A DNA stretch of 64,000 bases from Flaccisagitta enflata (lineage: Eukaryota; Chaetognatha; Sagittoidea; Aphragmophora). Positions 22,590 to 33,765 of the stretch are shown in pieces. Positions within the stretch are counted from its first letter, which is position 1; every line of letters starts with the position of its first letter. Location of the stretch: NCBI GenBank assembly GCA_965153355.1, contig OZ231127.1:66030001-66094000 (forward strand), written 5' to 3'. Under the pieces are notes generated by a model that was given only the letters and a program-made list of their open reading frames with translations, was not told the DNA's origin and searched no databases. The translations under genes and the position numbers were made by a program.

Positions 22590-23934
22590 AAACAAATCGT
22601 CCACATTTTTGGCCATTATTGATAACAATTCTGCAGTGTTCATTGTGACGTCCAATCAGAAGTTTCAGAATCCTTTAACAGTTGAAATGCTTTATTGCCA
22701 GAATATAAATTCCGACGTTTAAATTCTGCGGGACTGTTTAATGTTTTACGATATCTTTCATTCGTCTGCAGAGGCGACGGAGCATATTTCACAAATTAAA
22801 ATCAAACCACGCATTTCGGAACAAACAAATCATCTAGGGGTCGCACATGGTCAGCAGTACCTGTGCCCTTATTGATGTGACAAAGCGAAGTGAATGAGCG
22901 AAAGCAAGAAAGTTTAACTTCAAATGGCAATGTTAGCCTTAGTTGAGTTTTACTTTGCTTTCATTTTGTTTTATTCACCTGCTATGCAACTCATTAAGCC
23001 ACTTTCTAATCAGTCGGTTGGTCAGTTGGTCATATTTGTTCAAATCATCATGTTTTGAGTCTCATAAGTGTTAACTAGTTTACCAGGGATCGCATTTTGT
23101 CAGTGGTACGCACACCTTACTTGGACTGATCTGCTGTAAAGTAGAGTACAAGCAATAGAACATTGAATTTCTGCAGGATATCAGCCCCTAGGGACCGCTA
23201 CCCAAAAAAGCTTGGAATTGCGTTAAGAACATAACGGCGAGTTTAAATTGTTAGTGTAAAAAGTGAAATATTGTCTGAATAAAAAATAGAAAAGGATCAA
23301 AAAGCCTTAAAAAGTCAGTTGGTGTTGCCTTTCGCCCTTGTTAACTCGACCCCTATTTCAATTGTGCAGATATCATGCCCTCATATTCTTGTTCTTCATA
23401 ACATATTTTAGTACGTCATTACCACAAGGAGTGAAAAGTCAGAAACCACAAATAAATCTACTATATAAGACGACGAATTTAGGCGTGGTTATGAAAACCA
23501 CCGCCTCAAATTCGTCGTTCCTTATTACAGGTACAGAAATTTCCTTATTACAGAACTACGAGATGTACTGTAGTTGCCAGTGAGAACTAAGGATAGTATT
23601 CCCTAGTTTCTCACTTGGGTCAATCAGAAATTTTCAAATTGATAAAACGCCTAATTAGCTATAGCTATATAGTCACCCATAGAGATAAACGAAAATCAAA
23701 ACTTCCTCGATCTGCATATCTGTCTACAAGAATCCTTTGTTAGATACTACCTAGGACATAAGTCTACATTCACTTGAGGGGAAAATTCATCTATTCATAA
23801 AATTCAAACAAATTGATTGATTTTTAGTCGCGTGCACGCGACTCTATACCCCGCTTTGTCTGTCGGTCGGTCGGTCGGTCGGTTGGTTGGTCGGTCGGTC
23901 CCCATTTTACTTTTTTTATTCGTTTTATTCCTAT

Positions 23935-24361
23935 CAAGTCATTTTAAGTCAATTAAATGATTTTGAGTCAAATTAGATCATTATAATTCATTTTAGGTCA
24001 TTTTAAGTCACTTTAAGTCAAATTAAGTCATTTGAGTCATTATTGAATTTTAGTCAATTTAAGTCAATCTAGGTCATTTTAAGTCATTTTAAGTAAACTC
24101 AAGTCAATTTAAGTCAGTTTAACTCAGTATAAGTCAATTTAAGGCAGTATAAGTCATTTTAAGTCATTTTATGCCATTTTTGAATTTTAGTTTATTTAAG
24201 TCAATTTAGGTCATTCTAAGTCAATTTACCTCATTTTAGGTAAATTCAAGTCATTTCAGGTAAATTAAAGTCATTTTAACTCATTTTAAGTCAATTTAAG
24301 TCAGTATAAGTCAGTATAAGTCAATTTAAGTAAATTCAAGTCATTTTATATCATTTCAGTC
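23935..24361. repeat. AAGTCATTTT/AAGTCAATTT tandem repeat
   Basis: Roughly forty degenerate units of 10-11 bp inside the giant HTE. Confidence 0.9.
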
Positions 24362-24399
24362 ATTTTTTAAATTTGTGTAATATAGTCATTGCACTTTTT

Positions 24400-24569
24400 A
24401 TTTACATAATTATAGGTAATTATAGGTTACTATGCAATTTTGGGTAATCATAGGTAATCATAGGTCATTATAGGTCATTATGCAATTATAGGTAATCATG
24501 GGTCATTATAGGTAATCATAGGTCATTATAGGTAATTATAGGTATTTATAGGTAATTATAGGTCATTAT
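24400..24569. repeat. ATAGGTAATT/ATAGGTCATT tandem repeat, first block
   Basis: Degenerate units of about 10 bp, interrupted at 24570 by a foldback element and resuming at 25634. Confidence 0.9.
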
Positions 24570-25633
24570 CAGGCCTTTTTTTAGAGCGTGCCCGGGAGCC
24601 CGATGCTCTCTATTTTGCTACCGGGCACACAAGATTTGCTATTAGAGAGCCCGATTTGCTCTCTCAATTTTGGCTAGGTATTTTCTACCCAAAACATATT
24701 TGCCATTTTGATCGTTAGTTGAGTGACAATCAACTAAACGGACACCAGATTACCACAGAATGGGAAATTCTCTATGTGCAAATTTGGTATCACAATTGTT
24801 GTTGCTTAAAAAGATGGGAGAAACATGGTGACACAGAAAAGTAAGTGTATACCTATTAGCTTGTACTGAAATGACTATAAACAATAAAATCAGAACTCCA
24901 CAAGTAGTTCTTATTGTGGGGCTGTCTTGGGCTTCCAATGACATCACTTTTGGTTTGAAAAAATTGCATCTTGCTGTCCGCGCCTTACCTTGAATTTTCC
25001 TTCAGCCTATGGGAAACCCAAAACTTCAAAGTGTTTAAATCTCTGTTTTGACTGCAGATTTGAAATCTGCAGAAAAAACTGTTAATTGAAAGTGCTTTCC
25101 TTTTTTCAATATTCCAACTAGAAGGTGCTCAAAATAAGTGTCAAAGTTTTTAAAACTTACCTTACTCTTTTATTTATATGTAAAATCGCCGAACTTAATT
25201 CTTTTTATATCTTTAAGATGAATTTTGACTATGATCCCGAAGGAATATTGAAAAAAGGAAAGCACTTTCAATTAACAGTTTTTTCTGCAGATTTCAAATC
25301 TGCAGTCAAAACAGAGATTTAAGCACTTTGAAATTTTGGGTTTCCCATAGGCTGAAGGAAAATTCAAGGTAAGGCGCGGACAGCAAGATGCAAATTTTTT
25401 AGACCAAAATTGATGCCATTAGAAGCCCTAGACAGCCCCACAACAAGAACTACTTGTAGAATTCTGATTTTATTGCTTTTAGTCATTTAGGTACAAGCTA
25501 ATACCTATTTAACTCATTTACCTGGGAAAACATAATTTCTTCACCGGGCTCTCTGTTTTTTTGCCGGGCACTTTGAAATTGCGAGGAGAGAGCCCGGAAT
25601 GCTCTTTCAAAAAAATTAGTAAAAAAAGGCCTG
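24570..25633. mobile_element. hAT-like foldback element, 1,064 bp
   Basis: Ends CAGGCCTTTTTTTAGAGCG and AAAAAAAGGCCTG are inverted, and long arms pair (GAAAGCACTTTCAATTAACAG near 25258 with its complement near 25085). The flanks share the 8-bp GTCATTAT (24562-24569 and 25634-25641), the hAT duplication length. That octamer is also common in the surrounding satellite, so the duplication could be fortuitous. No transposase. Confidence 0.8.
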
Positions 25634-25952
25634 GTCATTATATAATTATAGGTAATCAAAGGTCATTATATGTAACTATAGGTCATTATAGGTCATTATG
25701 CAATTATAGGTCATTATTGGTAATTATAGGTCATTATGTAATTGTAGATAATTATAGGTAAAGGTTATTATAGATCATTATAAGTAATTATAGGTTATTT
25801 TGTAATTATAGGTAATTATAGGTGATTATGAAATTATGGGTTATTATAGGTAATCAAAGGTCATTAAAGGTAATTATAGGTCATTATGTAATTACAGGTA
25901 GTTATAGTTAATCATAGGTCATTATAGGTAATTATAGGTCATTATGTTATTA
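25634..25952. repeat. ATAGGTAATT/ATAGGTCATT tandem repeat, second block
   Basis: Continuation of the satellite between two nested foldback elements. Confidence 0.9.
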
Positions 25953-26286
25953 GAGGTGGGGGAAATGCACCTTAGTCAACAGATCAAGTTGCACGTGAAG
26001 GAAATGTCATAATATGATAAGAATAGATAGTATGCCAAGTTTCAGGGCCTTTGGAACAGTTTCAGCCTAGCCCTCCACCCCCCTGATTTCCCATAGAAAA
26101 TGTATAGGAATGATTTTGGCCTCAAAAGTTCCCTATCTTTTATAATGGGGCAGGAGGGGGGTGGAGGGCTAGGCTAAAACTGTTCCAAAGGCCCTGAAAC
26201 TTGGCATACTATTTATTCTTATCATATTATGACATTTCCTTCACGTGCAACTTGATCTGTTGACTAAAGTGCATTTCCCCCACCTC
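25953..26286. mobile_element. Palindromic MITE, 334 bp
   Basis: Almost perfect inverted arms of about 150 bp from GAGGTGGGGGAAATGCAC to GTGCATTTCCCCCACCTC (one-base differences). The flanks repeat TATTA (25948-25952 and 26287-26291). No coding sequence. The close arm identity suggests a young element. Confidence 0.85.
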
Positions 26287-26680
26287 TATTATGTTATCAT
26301 AAGTAGTTATGGGTAATTATGGGTAATAATAGGGCATTATAGGTAATTATTGGTCTATATGTAATTATAGGTGATCATAGGTCTTTATAGGTACTTATAG
26401 GTCAGTATTTAATTATGGGTGGTTGTAGGTAATTATAGGTAATTATAGGTAATCATAGGTCATTATGGGTAATTATAGGTCATTATATTATTATAGGTAA
26501 TTATGGGTAATCATATATCATTATAGGTAATTATTGGTCCATTTTTAATTATAGGTAAGCATAGGTCTTTATAGGTACTTATAGGTCATTATTTAATTAT
26601 GGGTAATTATAGGTAATTATAGGTCATTATAGGCAATTAAAGGTCAATAGGTATAGTCATTATCGTCATTACAGGAAATA
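26287..26680. repeat. ATAGGTAATT/ATAGGTCATT tandem repeat, third block
   Basis: Last part of the satellite before the closing end of the giant HTE. Confidence 0.9.
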
Positions 26681-27215
26681 ATGTACTTATACAATTAGGC
26701 AATTACGTAATTAATTAAGTCTCGCACGTGACTTGTAGGTGTTGGCCTTGTCTTTCATCAATACTTCGTATGACATCCTCCCGCAGCTACACTTTTTTTT
26801 TAATAAGAGACCAGTTTATAAGAGACATGAGCCTGAGATTTGCCAAAATTTTAAGAACAAAATAAGAAACAGCCCAGGCTGAGATTTAATTTTGGCCATT
26901 TTTGAAAGAACTTTTTTTTTAGTTTCTTAATTAAAACATGAATTGTATTCAAATTTTTCAGAAATACAGGTTTTTTATCATTAAAAATAACTTTTTTTTA
27001 AATTTGCTTATGAAATCAGGCATTTTTAAAAAAAAAAGACATGATGATTATTAAGTTTAAGATACAATCATTATAAATAAGGTATTCTTATATGATCTAT
27101 ATATTTGTAAACATCGAAGAAATTAAGAACACTTTAAGAGAATTTCAGGCTGAAAACGGCTGAAAAATTAAGAACACCCAGGCTGATTTCAAAAAAGTTG
27201 TCTCTTATAAAAAAA

Positions 27216-27357
27216 ACAAGGCCGGATACACGGCAGGACAGTCGCGGACGGTTGGGCAGGGGCCGTAATGCAAAAACTGCTCGAAATTCAGAAATATTTG
27301 TTACGTACCGACCTACCGACCGACACGCCAAGGTGTAGAGTCGCGTGTCCGCGACTA
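27216..27357 (-). mobile_element. HTE copy, subfamily B
   Basis: ACAAGGCCGGATACACGG, GTTGGGCAGGGGCCGTAATGC, short CCGA tract, GTCGCGTGTCCGCGACTAA. It abuts the transposase remnant at its hairpin end. Confidence 0.9.
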
Positions 27358-27650
27358 AAAAAGTGTATGACTGCTTCCATTGATTCGTAGAGCTCTAGGT
27401 ATACTGCCGACACTTGTTTTCAGACCGTATGCGCGATTTTTTCTGTCCTTCGATTGAGGTTGCTCTTCTCTTTTGTTTTAAAAAGATGCTTGATCTGCGA
27501 CCAAAGATTTTTGATCAGATTGAGATCGGGCGAGTTACCCGGCCAACCCTCGATCTTCTTGACGCCGTGATCTTGAAGCCACTTCTGTGTCGTTTTTGTT
27601 GTATGGGCCGCAGCCCCGTCCTCCATGAACTTGTTATGCTTTTTTTTCTA
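27358..27650 (-). pseudogene. Tc1/mariner transposase remnant
   Basis: The minus strand reads FMEDGAAAHTT, then WLQDHGVKKIEGWPGNSPDL and IKNLWSQIK. This is the C-terminal half of a Tc1-type DDE transposase: the second catalytic aspartate lies in the EDGA block, followed by the WPGNSPDLN block before the third acidic residue. After a stop the frame resumes with AVYLELYESMEAVI, matching the usual C-terminal end. The N-terminal half is absent and the end is cut by an HTE. Full-length enzymes have about 340 residues; under 90 remain. Confidence 0.85.
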
Positions 27651-27784
27651 CATTTCTCAAAAAGGTAAGGGGTAGTCTTTTAAAAGGTAGCTTTTAATTT
27701 TTTAGATATTACTTTTAGAATTTCTCCTTAGTCAAAAAAATTTTTTAGCTGTCTAGATATGATCGTGGCCTACATGTTCTGCGT

Positions 27785-28535
27785 CGTCTTTAAATCGAAA
27801 TGGCAAATAGTAAACCTTGTAGCTCCAAAACTTCTAGCCTAAAAGCCTTCAAATTTTAAATGAATGTTGGTAACAACTGACCATTTTGTCATGCCAAAAC
27901 TTTAATACTGAATTGTTTTGGGGTCATTAAAGCATTGAAAAGCTATCAATTTTATGGAAAAAATTTGTCCCAGCTATACTTGGAAGAATCTCTTTTTTTA
28001 TTGCCCTTTTTATCGCTTTTTTCCTGATTAAGCAAGCTTGTACCCTGGGGTTGGTCTTAAATGAAGAGTTACAAATCATGAATATAAGTTCTGCTTGAAA
28101 ATTTCATTATTCTATTGTATTCATGAAAATTTTGATAATTTTCATAGTCACAGTCTGGATTTTAAAAATGATTGTCAAAAAACAATGATAACCTCAAAAT
28201 ATCTCTAACTATTTAAAAATTTTTTGGTAAATGTGTAATCTCTGAAATATTTCTTATCAGTTGAGACCAACGCCGGAATTCCAGCTCAATCTTTTTGATA
28301 TCTGTATATTGATAAAGACTTCTCAAATAAAGCAAGAAAAAAAGATCAAGCCCTAAAAATTGGGCACATTATGTTTGTTTTACTGATCCCAAACTATTCA
28401 GAATTGAAATCTGAGTTTTGACATGACAAAACGGTCAGTTGTTACCAACATTCACTGAAAATTTTAAGGCATTTGGGCTAGTAGTTTTGGAGCTACAAAG
28501 GTTTACTATTTGCTATTTTGATTTAAAGACAGTGT
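27785..28535. mobile_element. Foldback element
   Basis: Arms of about 140 bp pair, for example CAAATAGTAAACC at about 27803 with GGTTTACTATTTG near 28500, and GTTGGTAACAACTGACC with its complement near 28440. Outer ends are not defined. Confidence 0.7.
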
Positions 28536-29165
28536 ATTATAAACATCTCTTATGATAATCAATTATTTTCATTTTATCTTTAAAAAAATGAATTGAATTA
28601 GGGACCACCTCAAAAGTTTTGCCTAAATTTAACTAAAAATCAATAATTGTAACAAAATTTACTTTTGAATAAATGTAGTTGAATAAAAGTGGGTCTTAGG
28701 AAACTGTAAAAACCAAGACTTTTGAGGTAAAAAGCCAAATGCACGTCCAAAACACTAATAACAACAAATTATCACTTTTAGTTATAAACAGGCAATAATG
28801 TTCAGAAAAAAAAACATTTTGGTTTATCATACATAATTTGAATTTGTATATTTCAATCATATATACAAATTCAGAGATTCATCATTTCAAATATTCATAT
28901 AATAAACAGTTAAAGACAGTTTTTCTTTTATTGTGATACAGAGCTACCTTTTTTATGTCCACCCGGTATATCATCTTTAAACGACTCTCACTTCTAAACG
29001 CTTTGAGCACTTTGGACCCAAATAAAAGATCTTTCAAAGCTCTTTCTGAATATCACCATTTTTTTATATCTAGCTCAACTAGACTTATGTCCTAGGTAGT
29101 AACTGAAACCGACAGATTAAGGACTGAAACAAACTTGGATCATCAGAAGATTCAACGACCATTTT

Positions 29166-29711
29166 CAGTCGCGTGCACGCGACTCTACAACCCGCTTTGA
29201 CCGTCGGTTGGTCGGTCGGTCGGTCGGTTGGTCTGTCGGTCACACTTTACTTTTTTTATGATTTTATTACTTTGACCTCCCTGCTCCTGCCCAAATGGTC
29301 TGGTGACCTCAAATATGGCCCCTGCCCATACCACGCGACTTCGGTAGCTGTGTATCCGGTGGGGGGGTCGGTAACAACGAACTTTGGAAATGCCAGTCGG
29401 ACATATGACCAAAGTGTGCACTAAAATGATATATTAACACATGTGAAAGGAAAAAGGAGTTGCACCATATCATTTACAGTCGTGCCACCCCCCTTACTTT
29501 CATTGTAATGAATAGGGAGAAGGAAGAGGAAGAGGAAGCTCCTATACTTTACTATGGGAAAGGTAGGGTAGGCACGACTATAAATGATAAAATCTCATGA
29601 ACTTTTCCTTCTAGTTCTCAGGTTGTTTTGTGATTGCGCATGGTGTGGTGATATGTCCGATTGGCATTTCCAAAGTAGGTTGATACCGACCCCCCCAGTA
29701 TCCGGCCTTGT
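29166..29711 (+). mobile_element. HTE copy, subfamily A, split by a MITE
   Basis: CAGTCGCGTGCACGCGACT hairpin, CGGT tract, CAAATATGGCCCCTGCCC. The 3-prime end GTGTATCCGG is interrupted at 29359 and resumes at 29698 with GTATCCGGCCTTG. Confidence 0.9.
29360..29697. mobile_element. hAT-like MITE, 338 bp, nested in HTE
   Basis: Inverted ends TGGGGGGGTCGGTA and TACCGACCCCCCCA, with inner arms GGAAATGCCA and TGGCATTTCC. The 8-bp host sequence GTATCCGG occurs on both sides (29352-29359, 29698-29705) but once in intact HTE copies, so it is a real target duplication. No coding sequence. Confidence 0.9.
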
Positions 29712-29769
29712 TCATTAAAATCAAGCAACTTTCCATTTTGACAATATTTGACAAAACTTAAGTCATGTC

Positions 29770-31430
29770 GCTCAGTGGTAGTTATCGAGCAACAACAAAG
29801 CATATTTCACCCAGGCCACCTCAACCACCTAAAACCACCCAACTCAGCTACACAGTGGTAGTTATCAAGCAACAGTGAAGCATATTTCACCCAGGCCACC
29901 TCAACCACCTAAAACCACCCAAATCAGCTACACAGTGGTAGTTATCGAGCAACGACAAAGCATATTTCACCCAGGCCACCTCAACCACCTAAAACCACCC
30001 AAATCAGCTACACAGTGGTAGTTATCGAGCAACAACGAAGCATATTACACCCAGGCCACCTCAACCACCTAAAACCACCCAAATCAGCTACACAGTAGAA
30101 GTTATCGAGCAACGACGAAGCATATTTCACCCAGGCCACCTCAACCACCTAAAACCACCCAAATCAGCTACACAGTGGTAGTTATCGATCAAGGACAAAG
30201 CATATTTCACCCAGGCCACCTCAACCACCTAAAACCACCCAAATCAGCTACACAGTGGTAGTTATCGAGCAACAACGAAGCATATTACACCCAGGCCACC
30301 TCAACCACCTAAAACCACCCAAATCAGCTACAGTGGTAGTTATCAAGCAACAACGAAGCATATTTCCCCCAGGCCACCTCAACCACCTAAAACCACCCAA
30401 ATCAGCTGCACCTTAGTAGTTATCGAGCAACGCAAAGCATATTTCACCCAGGCCACCTCAACCACCTAAAACCACCCAAATCAGCTACACAGTGGTAGTT
30501 ATCGAGCAAGGATGAAGCATATTTCACCCAGGCCACCTCAACCACCTAAAACCACCCAAATCAGCTACATGGTGGTAGTTATCGAGCAACGACAAAGCAG
30601 ATTTCACCCAGGCCACCTCAACCACCTAAAACCACCCAAATCAGCTACATGGTGGTAGTTATCAAGCAACGATGAAGCGTATTTCACCAAGGCCACCTCA
30701 ACCACCTAACACCACCCAAATCAGCTACACAGTAATAGTTATCAAGCAACGACGAAGCAGATTTCACCCAGGCCACCTCAACCACCTACAACCACCCAAA
30801 TCAGCTACACAGTGGTAGCTATCGAGCAACGACGAAGCATATTTCACCTAGGCCATCTCAACCACCTAAAACCACCCAAATCAGCTACACAGTGGTAGTT
30901 ATCGAGCAACGACAAAGCATATTTCACCCAGGCCACCTCAACCACCTAAAACCACCCAAATCAGCTACACAGTGGTAGTTATCAATCAACGCCAAAGCTT
31001 ATTTCACCCAGGCCACCTCAACCTCCTAAAACCACCCAAATCAGCTAGACAGTGGTAGGTATCGAGCAACGACGAAGCATATTTCACCCAGGCCACCTCA
31101 ACCACCTAAAACCACCCAAATCAGCAACAGAGTGGTAGTTATCGAGCAACGACGAAGCATATTTCACCCAGGCCTCCTCAACCACTAAAAACCACCCAAA
31201 TCAGTTACACAGTGGTAGTTATTGAGTAACGACGAAGCATATTTCACCCAGGCCACCTCAACCACCTAAAACCACCCAAATCGGCTACACAGTGGTAGTT
31301 ATTGAGCAACGACGAAGCATATTTCACCCAGGCCACCTCAACCACCTAAAACCACCCAAATCGGCTGCACAGTGGTAGTTATCGAGCAACGACGAAGCTT
31401 TTTTCACCCAAGCCATCTCAACCACCAAAG
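29770..31430. repeat. 80-bp satellite, about 20 copies
   Basis: Units contain CAGTGGTAGTTATCGAGCAA, GAAGCATATTTCACCCAGG and CCACCTCAACCACCTAAAAC. The period is exactly 80 bp in most of the array, with 5-10 percent differences among units and one 2-bp deletion near 30330. No gene in it. Confidence 0.95.
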
Positions 31431-32529
31431 CCCGTTGATTCGTCTTACCAGCGGGATATAGTCCTGCATCCCACCTATCCCCTGGGTTCAAATTTATATT
31501 TATCGTCCCTCAAATTTTGGGAAAAAAGGCGGATTTTTGTCATTTTGCACCCAAAAAATAGTAAAGTAGTTAACTAGTTGATTTTAGTTAGTTAACTACA
31601 GGGGTTTTCATAATTTTAACTAGTCAACTAACTAGTTAAAGTTAACTACTTCGAGTCCTAGTTTTTGGCCTTACTGCTCCTGCTCTTCCTCTCTCTCTTT
31701 TCCCCTTTCATTCTTTCTTTCTTCCTTCTCTTCTCTCTTCCTTTCCATCTCTCTTTCTTTCCTTCTCTCTTACTTTCCTTCTCGCTTACTTTCCTTCTCT
31801 CTTCCTTTCCTTCTGTCTTCCTCTCCTGCTTTCTTTCTCCCTTTCTTTCTTTCTTTCGGCCTTTCCCTCTTTCGCTCTTTGATTTTTTCTTCCTAAATTT
31901 CTTTCTTTTTTTAACCGTGGCACTATGTTCCCAGAGGGCGTCACCTCAAGACAAAAAAAATTAAGCTGGCACTTTTGACCTAAATAAACGGCTGAAACTG
32001 GTACAGTTGCCTACCCTGAGCAAGAAAACATAGGGTTTTACCTGCGTGCTAGCAAATCCAAAGCCTCTTTTTGCACCTTGAAGTTAACTACTTCGCTCAA
32101 ATTAAAATGCGGCACAAAATGTTTTTTCCATTTCATATGATACTATTCAAGACATGAAAAATGGTACTTATGATATGAGGGAGGATGCCAAATCTTTAGC
32201 AAAGGTTCAGGATTGATTGAATATGCCATGTGTAAAATTTGGTAAGCCTGCTCCTAAATTTGTAGGACTTATTAAAAAAAACTCCCAAAATTCCAATCTC
32301 AGATGAAAAAAATCTTGTCCATTCAGAGCCTCCAAAATGTTGAACCTACTGAGTTCAAGCGCGAAAAAATGTCCCTAGATGAATAGTGACACAGGCAAAA
32401 CCCTATATAGATGTGATCTACACATAATTAAGAACATTTTTCTACCATAGCTGTCCTCTCTAGGCACCGGCTTATATTTTTGTCCTGTTATGGTACACTT
32501 TCCGATCTACGTGCGTGGATCCTTATCAT
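31431..32529. other. Intergenic, with short simple repeats
   Basis: Contains a small palindrome of TTAACTAGT words (31565-31650), a CTTT/CTTTC-rich tract (31680-31870), and a possible MITE with ends TAGGGTTTTACCTG (32029) and CAGGCAAAACCCTA (32391). No coding region recognised. Confidence 0.6.
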
Positions 32530-32651
32530 GTTGGTCCGTTGGTTTGTTGGTTGGTTCATTGGGCGGTAACTTTTTTTGAAATGCAAGCAGTTTTTTCTAT
32601 ACTGCCCCTACCCCCCCGTCCGCGACTGGGGGGAGTGTATACGGCATTGTT
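32530..32651 (+). mobile_element. HTE copy, degenerate
   Basis: GGTTTGTTGGTTGG tract, GCCCCTACCCCCCCGTCCGC, and GTGTATACGGCATTG end. The hairpin is not recognisable. Confidence 0.65.
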
Positions 32652-32717
32652 TTGTGTTACTATGTTTCTTTTTATACTTCCCACCAGTTTCTTTGTTTGG
32701 TTTTTTTCTATCATTTT

Positions 32718-32936
32718 TAGTTGCGTGCTACGCGACTCTACACCCCGCTTTGTCGGTCCATCCGTCGGTCCATCAGTCCGTCCGTCGGTCCGTCCATCCG
32801 TCCGTCCGTCACACTTAACCTTTTTGGGGATTTTGTAATCTTTGGCCTCACTGCTCCTGCCCCAGTGATCAAGTAACGTCAAATATAGCCCCTGCCCACC
32901 CGCACGCGACTGGGGTAGCCGTGTATCCGGCCTTGA
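32718..32936 (+). mobile_element. HTE copy, subfamily A
   Basis: TAGTTGCGTGCTACGCGACT hairpin, mixed CCGT/CGGT tract, CACTGCTCCTGCCC, GCACGCGACTGGGG, and GTGTATCCGGCCTTG end. Confidence 0.9.
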
Positions 32937-33154
32937 TTTCTCTTCCTTTTTTTGTTGCCTCATGCGTCCGTTCGCTCATCAGTCTATTGATCTGTCTTCG
33001 TTGTGTATTCCAACTGAGGACAGATGAAAAAAGAATGAGTTATAAAGCTAAGAATGCATACATTATGAGCTTCATAGCTGAACGGTCAAAGCATATCCTT
33101 GTTTGTTTAAGTCAGTCTGTACTTCCAATAGTGAGACAAACGCTGAAATCTTTA

Positions 33155-33411
33155 TCAGTCTCGTGCACGCGACTCTGCAACCCACTCTGTCCGTCTGTCG
33201 GTTGGTTGGTTGGTCCATCGGTTGGTCCGTCGGTCCGTAACGCTTAGCTTTTTTTTGTCGTTTTACGCCATATTAAGTCATTTTAAGTCATTTTGAGTTA
33301 TTCAAAGTTAATTTAAGTCAATTTACATTTAGTCTCCTAGTCTTTTGGTCATTTAGTCTTTTGGTCTAATGGTCTTAATAACCGCACGCGACTGTAAAGG
33401 GTTGTCCTTGT
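33155..33411 (+). mobile_element. HTE copy with AAGTCATTTT middle
   Basis: CAGTCTCGTGCACGCGACT hairpin, GGTT tract, then AAGTCATTTT repeats and GGTCATTTAGTC words, then CCGCACGCGACTG and TTGTCCTTG. It links the normal form to the giant copy at 23825. Confidence 0.75.
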
Positions 33412-33448
33412 TTCAATTCAATTGAGTTGTAGGATGGAGGCTTTACCG

Positions 33449-33702
33449 CCTTTGTAAGATTTCACTCACGCCGATTTAAAAGCAAACCTAATTTTAAAAA
33501 GTGAAATACGCGCGTTTTTCAAAACCGCCACCGATCGCCGCACGTGGAAACAAACTAATGCCTTGAAGCAACAAAAAAATGATATCGGTTTTGTTGAGTC
33601 ATTGCGACGAACCGCGACGAAGTCGCTAAAAGACAAAGATAGAAAAGTTGACACTGTCACGCCGTGTGCCCATGTAGAGGAGGGATTAAAGCAAAATAGT
33701 TA
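33449..33702 (+). pseudogene. Possible exon or coding remnant, unknown family
   Basis: Open frame of over 70 codons without an ATG, ending in TAA at about 33702. It includes KSEIRAFFKTATDRRTWKQ, NDIGFVESLRRTATKSL and KDKDRKVDTVTPCAHVEEG. Composition is protein-like rather than repetitive. A further open stretch (34372-34582, with NLSAKKIFLQSGIKH) begins after the MITE at 33766, so a MITE may split a former gene. No family recognised. Confidence 0.35.
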
Positions 33703-33765
33703 ACCCGACCTTAACAAAAATGTTATAAGAGGTTTTTTGGTGGTTTCTAGTTCCTCAAAGCTTAC

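Larger units (their letters stand above)
23825..26751 (+). mobile_element. Giant HTE copy, about 2.9 kb, swollen by internal satellite
   Basis: Begins with TTAGTCGCGTGCACGCGACT, the CCCGCTTTGTCTGTCGGTCGG tract and CATTTTACTTTTTTTATTCG. It ends with CTCGCACGTGACTTGTAGG and GGCCTTG. The interior is AAGTCATTTT-type repeat (23935-24360) and ATAGGTAATT/ATAGGTCATT-type repeat (24400-26680), with two foldback elements nested in it. The copy at 33155-33411 has the same AAGTCATTTT phrases in its middle and supports reading both ends as one element. Confidence 0.7.

Noticed and set aside
23825-24360. Possible CRISPR-like or regularly spaced repeat
   Set aside because: Units are about 10 bp, contiguous and degenerate, without spacers; this is simple satellite.
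23749-29101. Inverted 20-bp match ACTACCTAGGACATAAGTCT about 5.3 kb apart
   Set aside because: Considered as ends of a large element, but flanks beyond the 20 bp do not continue the match and no target duplication is seen.
31440-31530. Possible tRNA near GGGTTCAAATTTAT
   Set aside because: The T-loop-like phrase has no matching acceptor stem, D-arm or anticodon arm at the right spacing.
32029-32406. Possible MITE with ends TAGGGTTTTACCTG
   Set aside because: Only the terminal 14 bp are inverted, with mismatches, and no internal structure or flank duplication supports it firmly.
32718-32936. HTE as a tRNA-derived SINE
   Set aside because: No A-box or B-box-like promoter and no tRNA fold were seen. 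The 5-prime hairpin, internal tract and lack of target duplication fit a Helentron-type element better.
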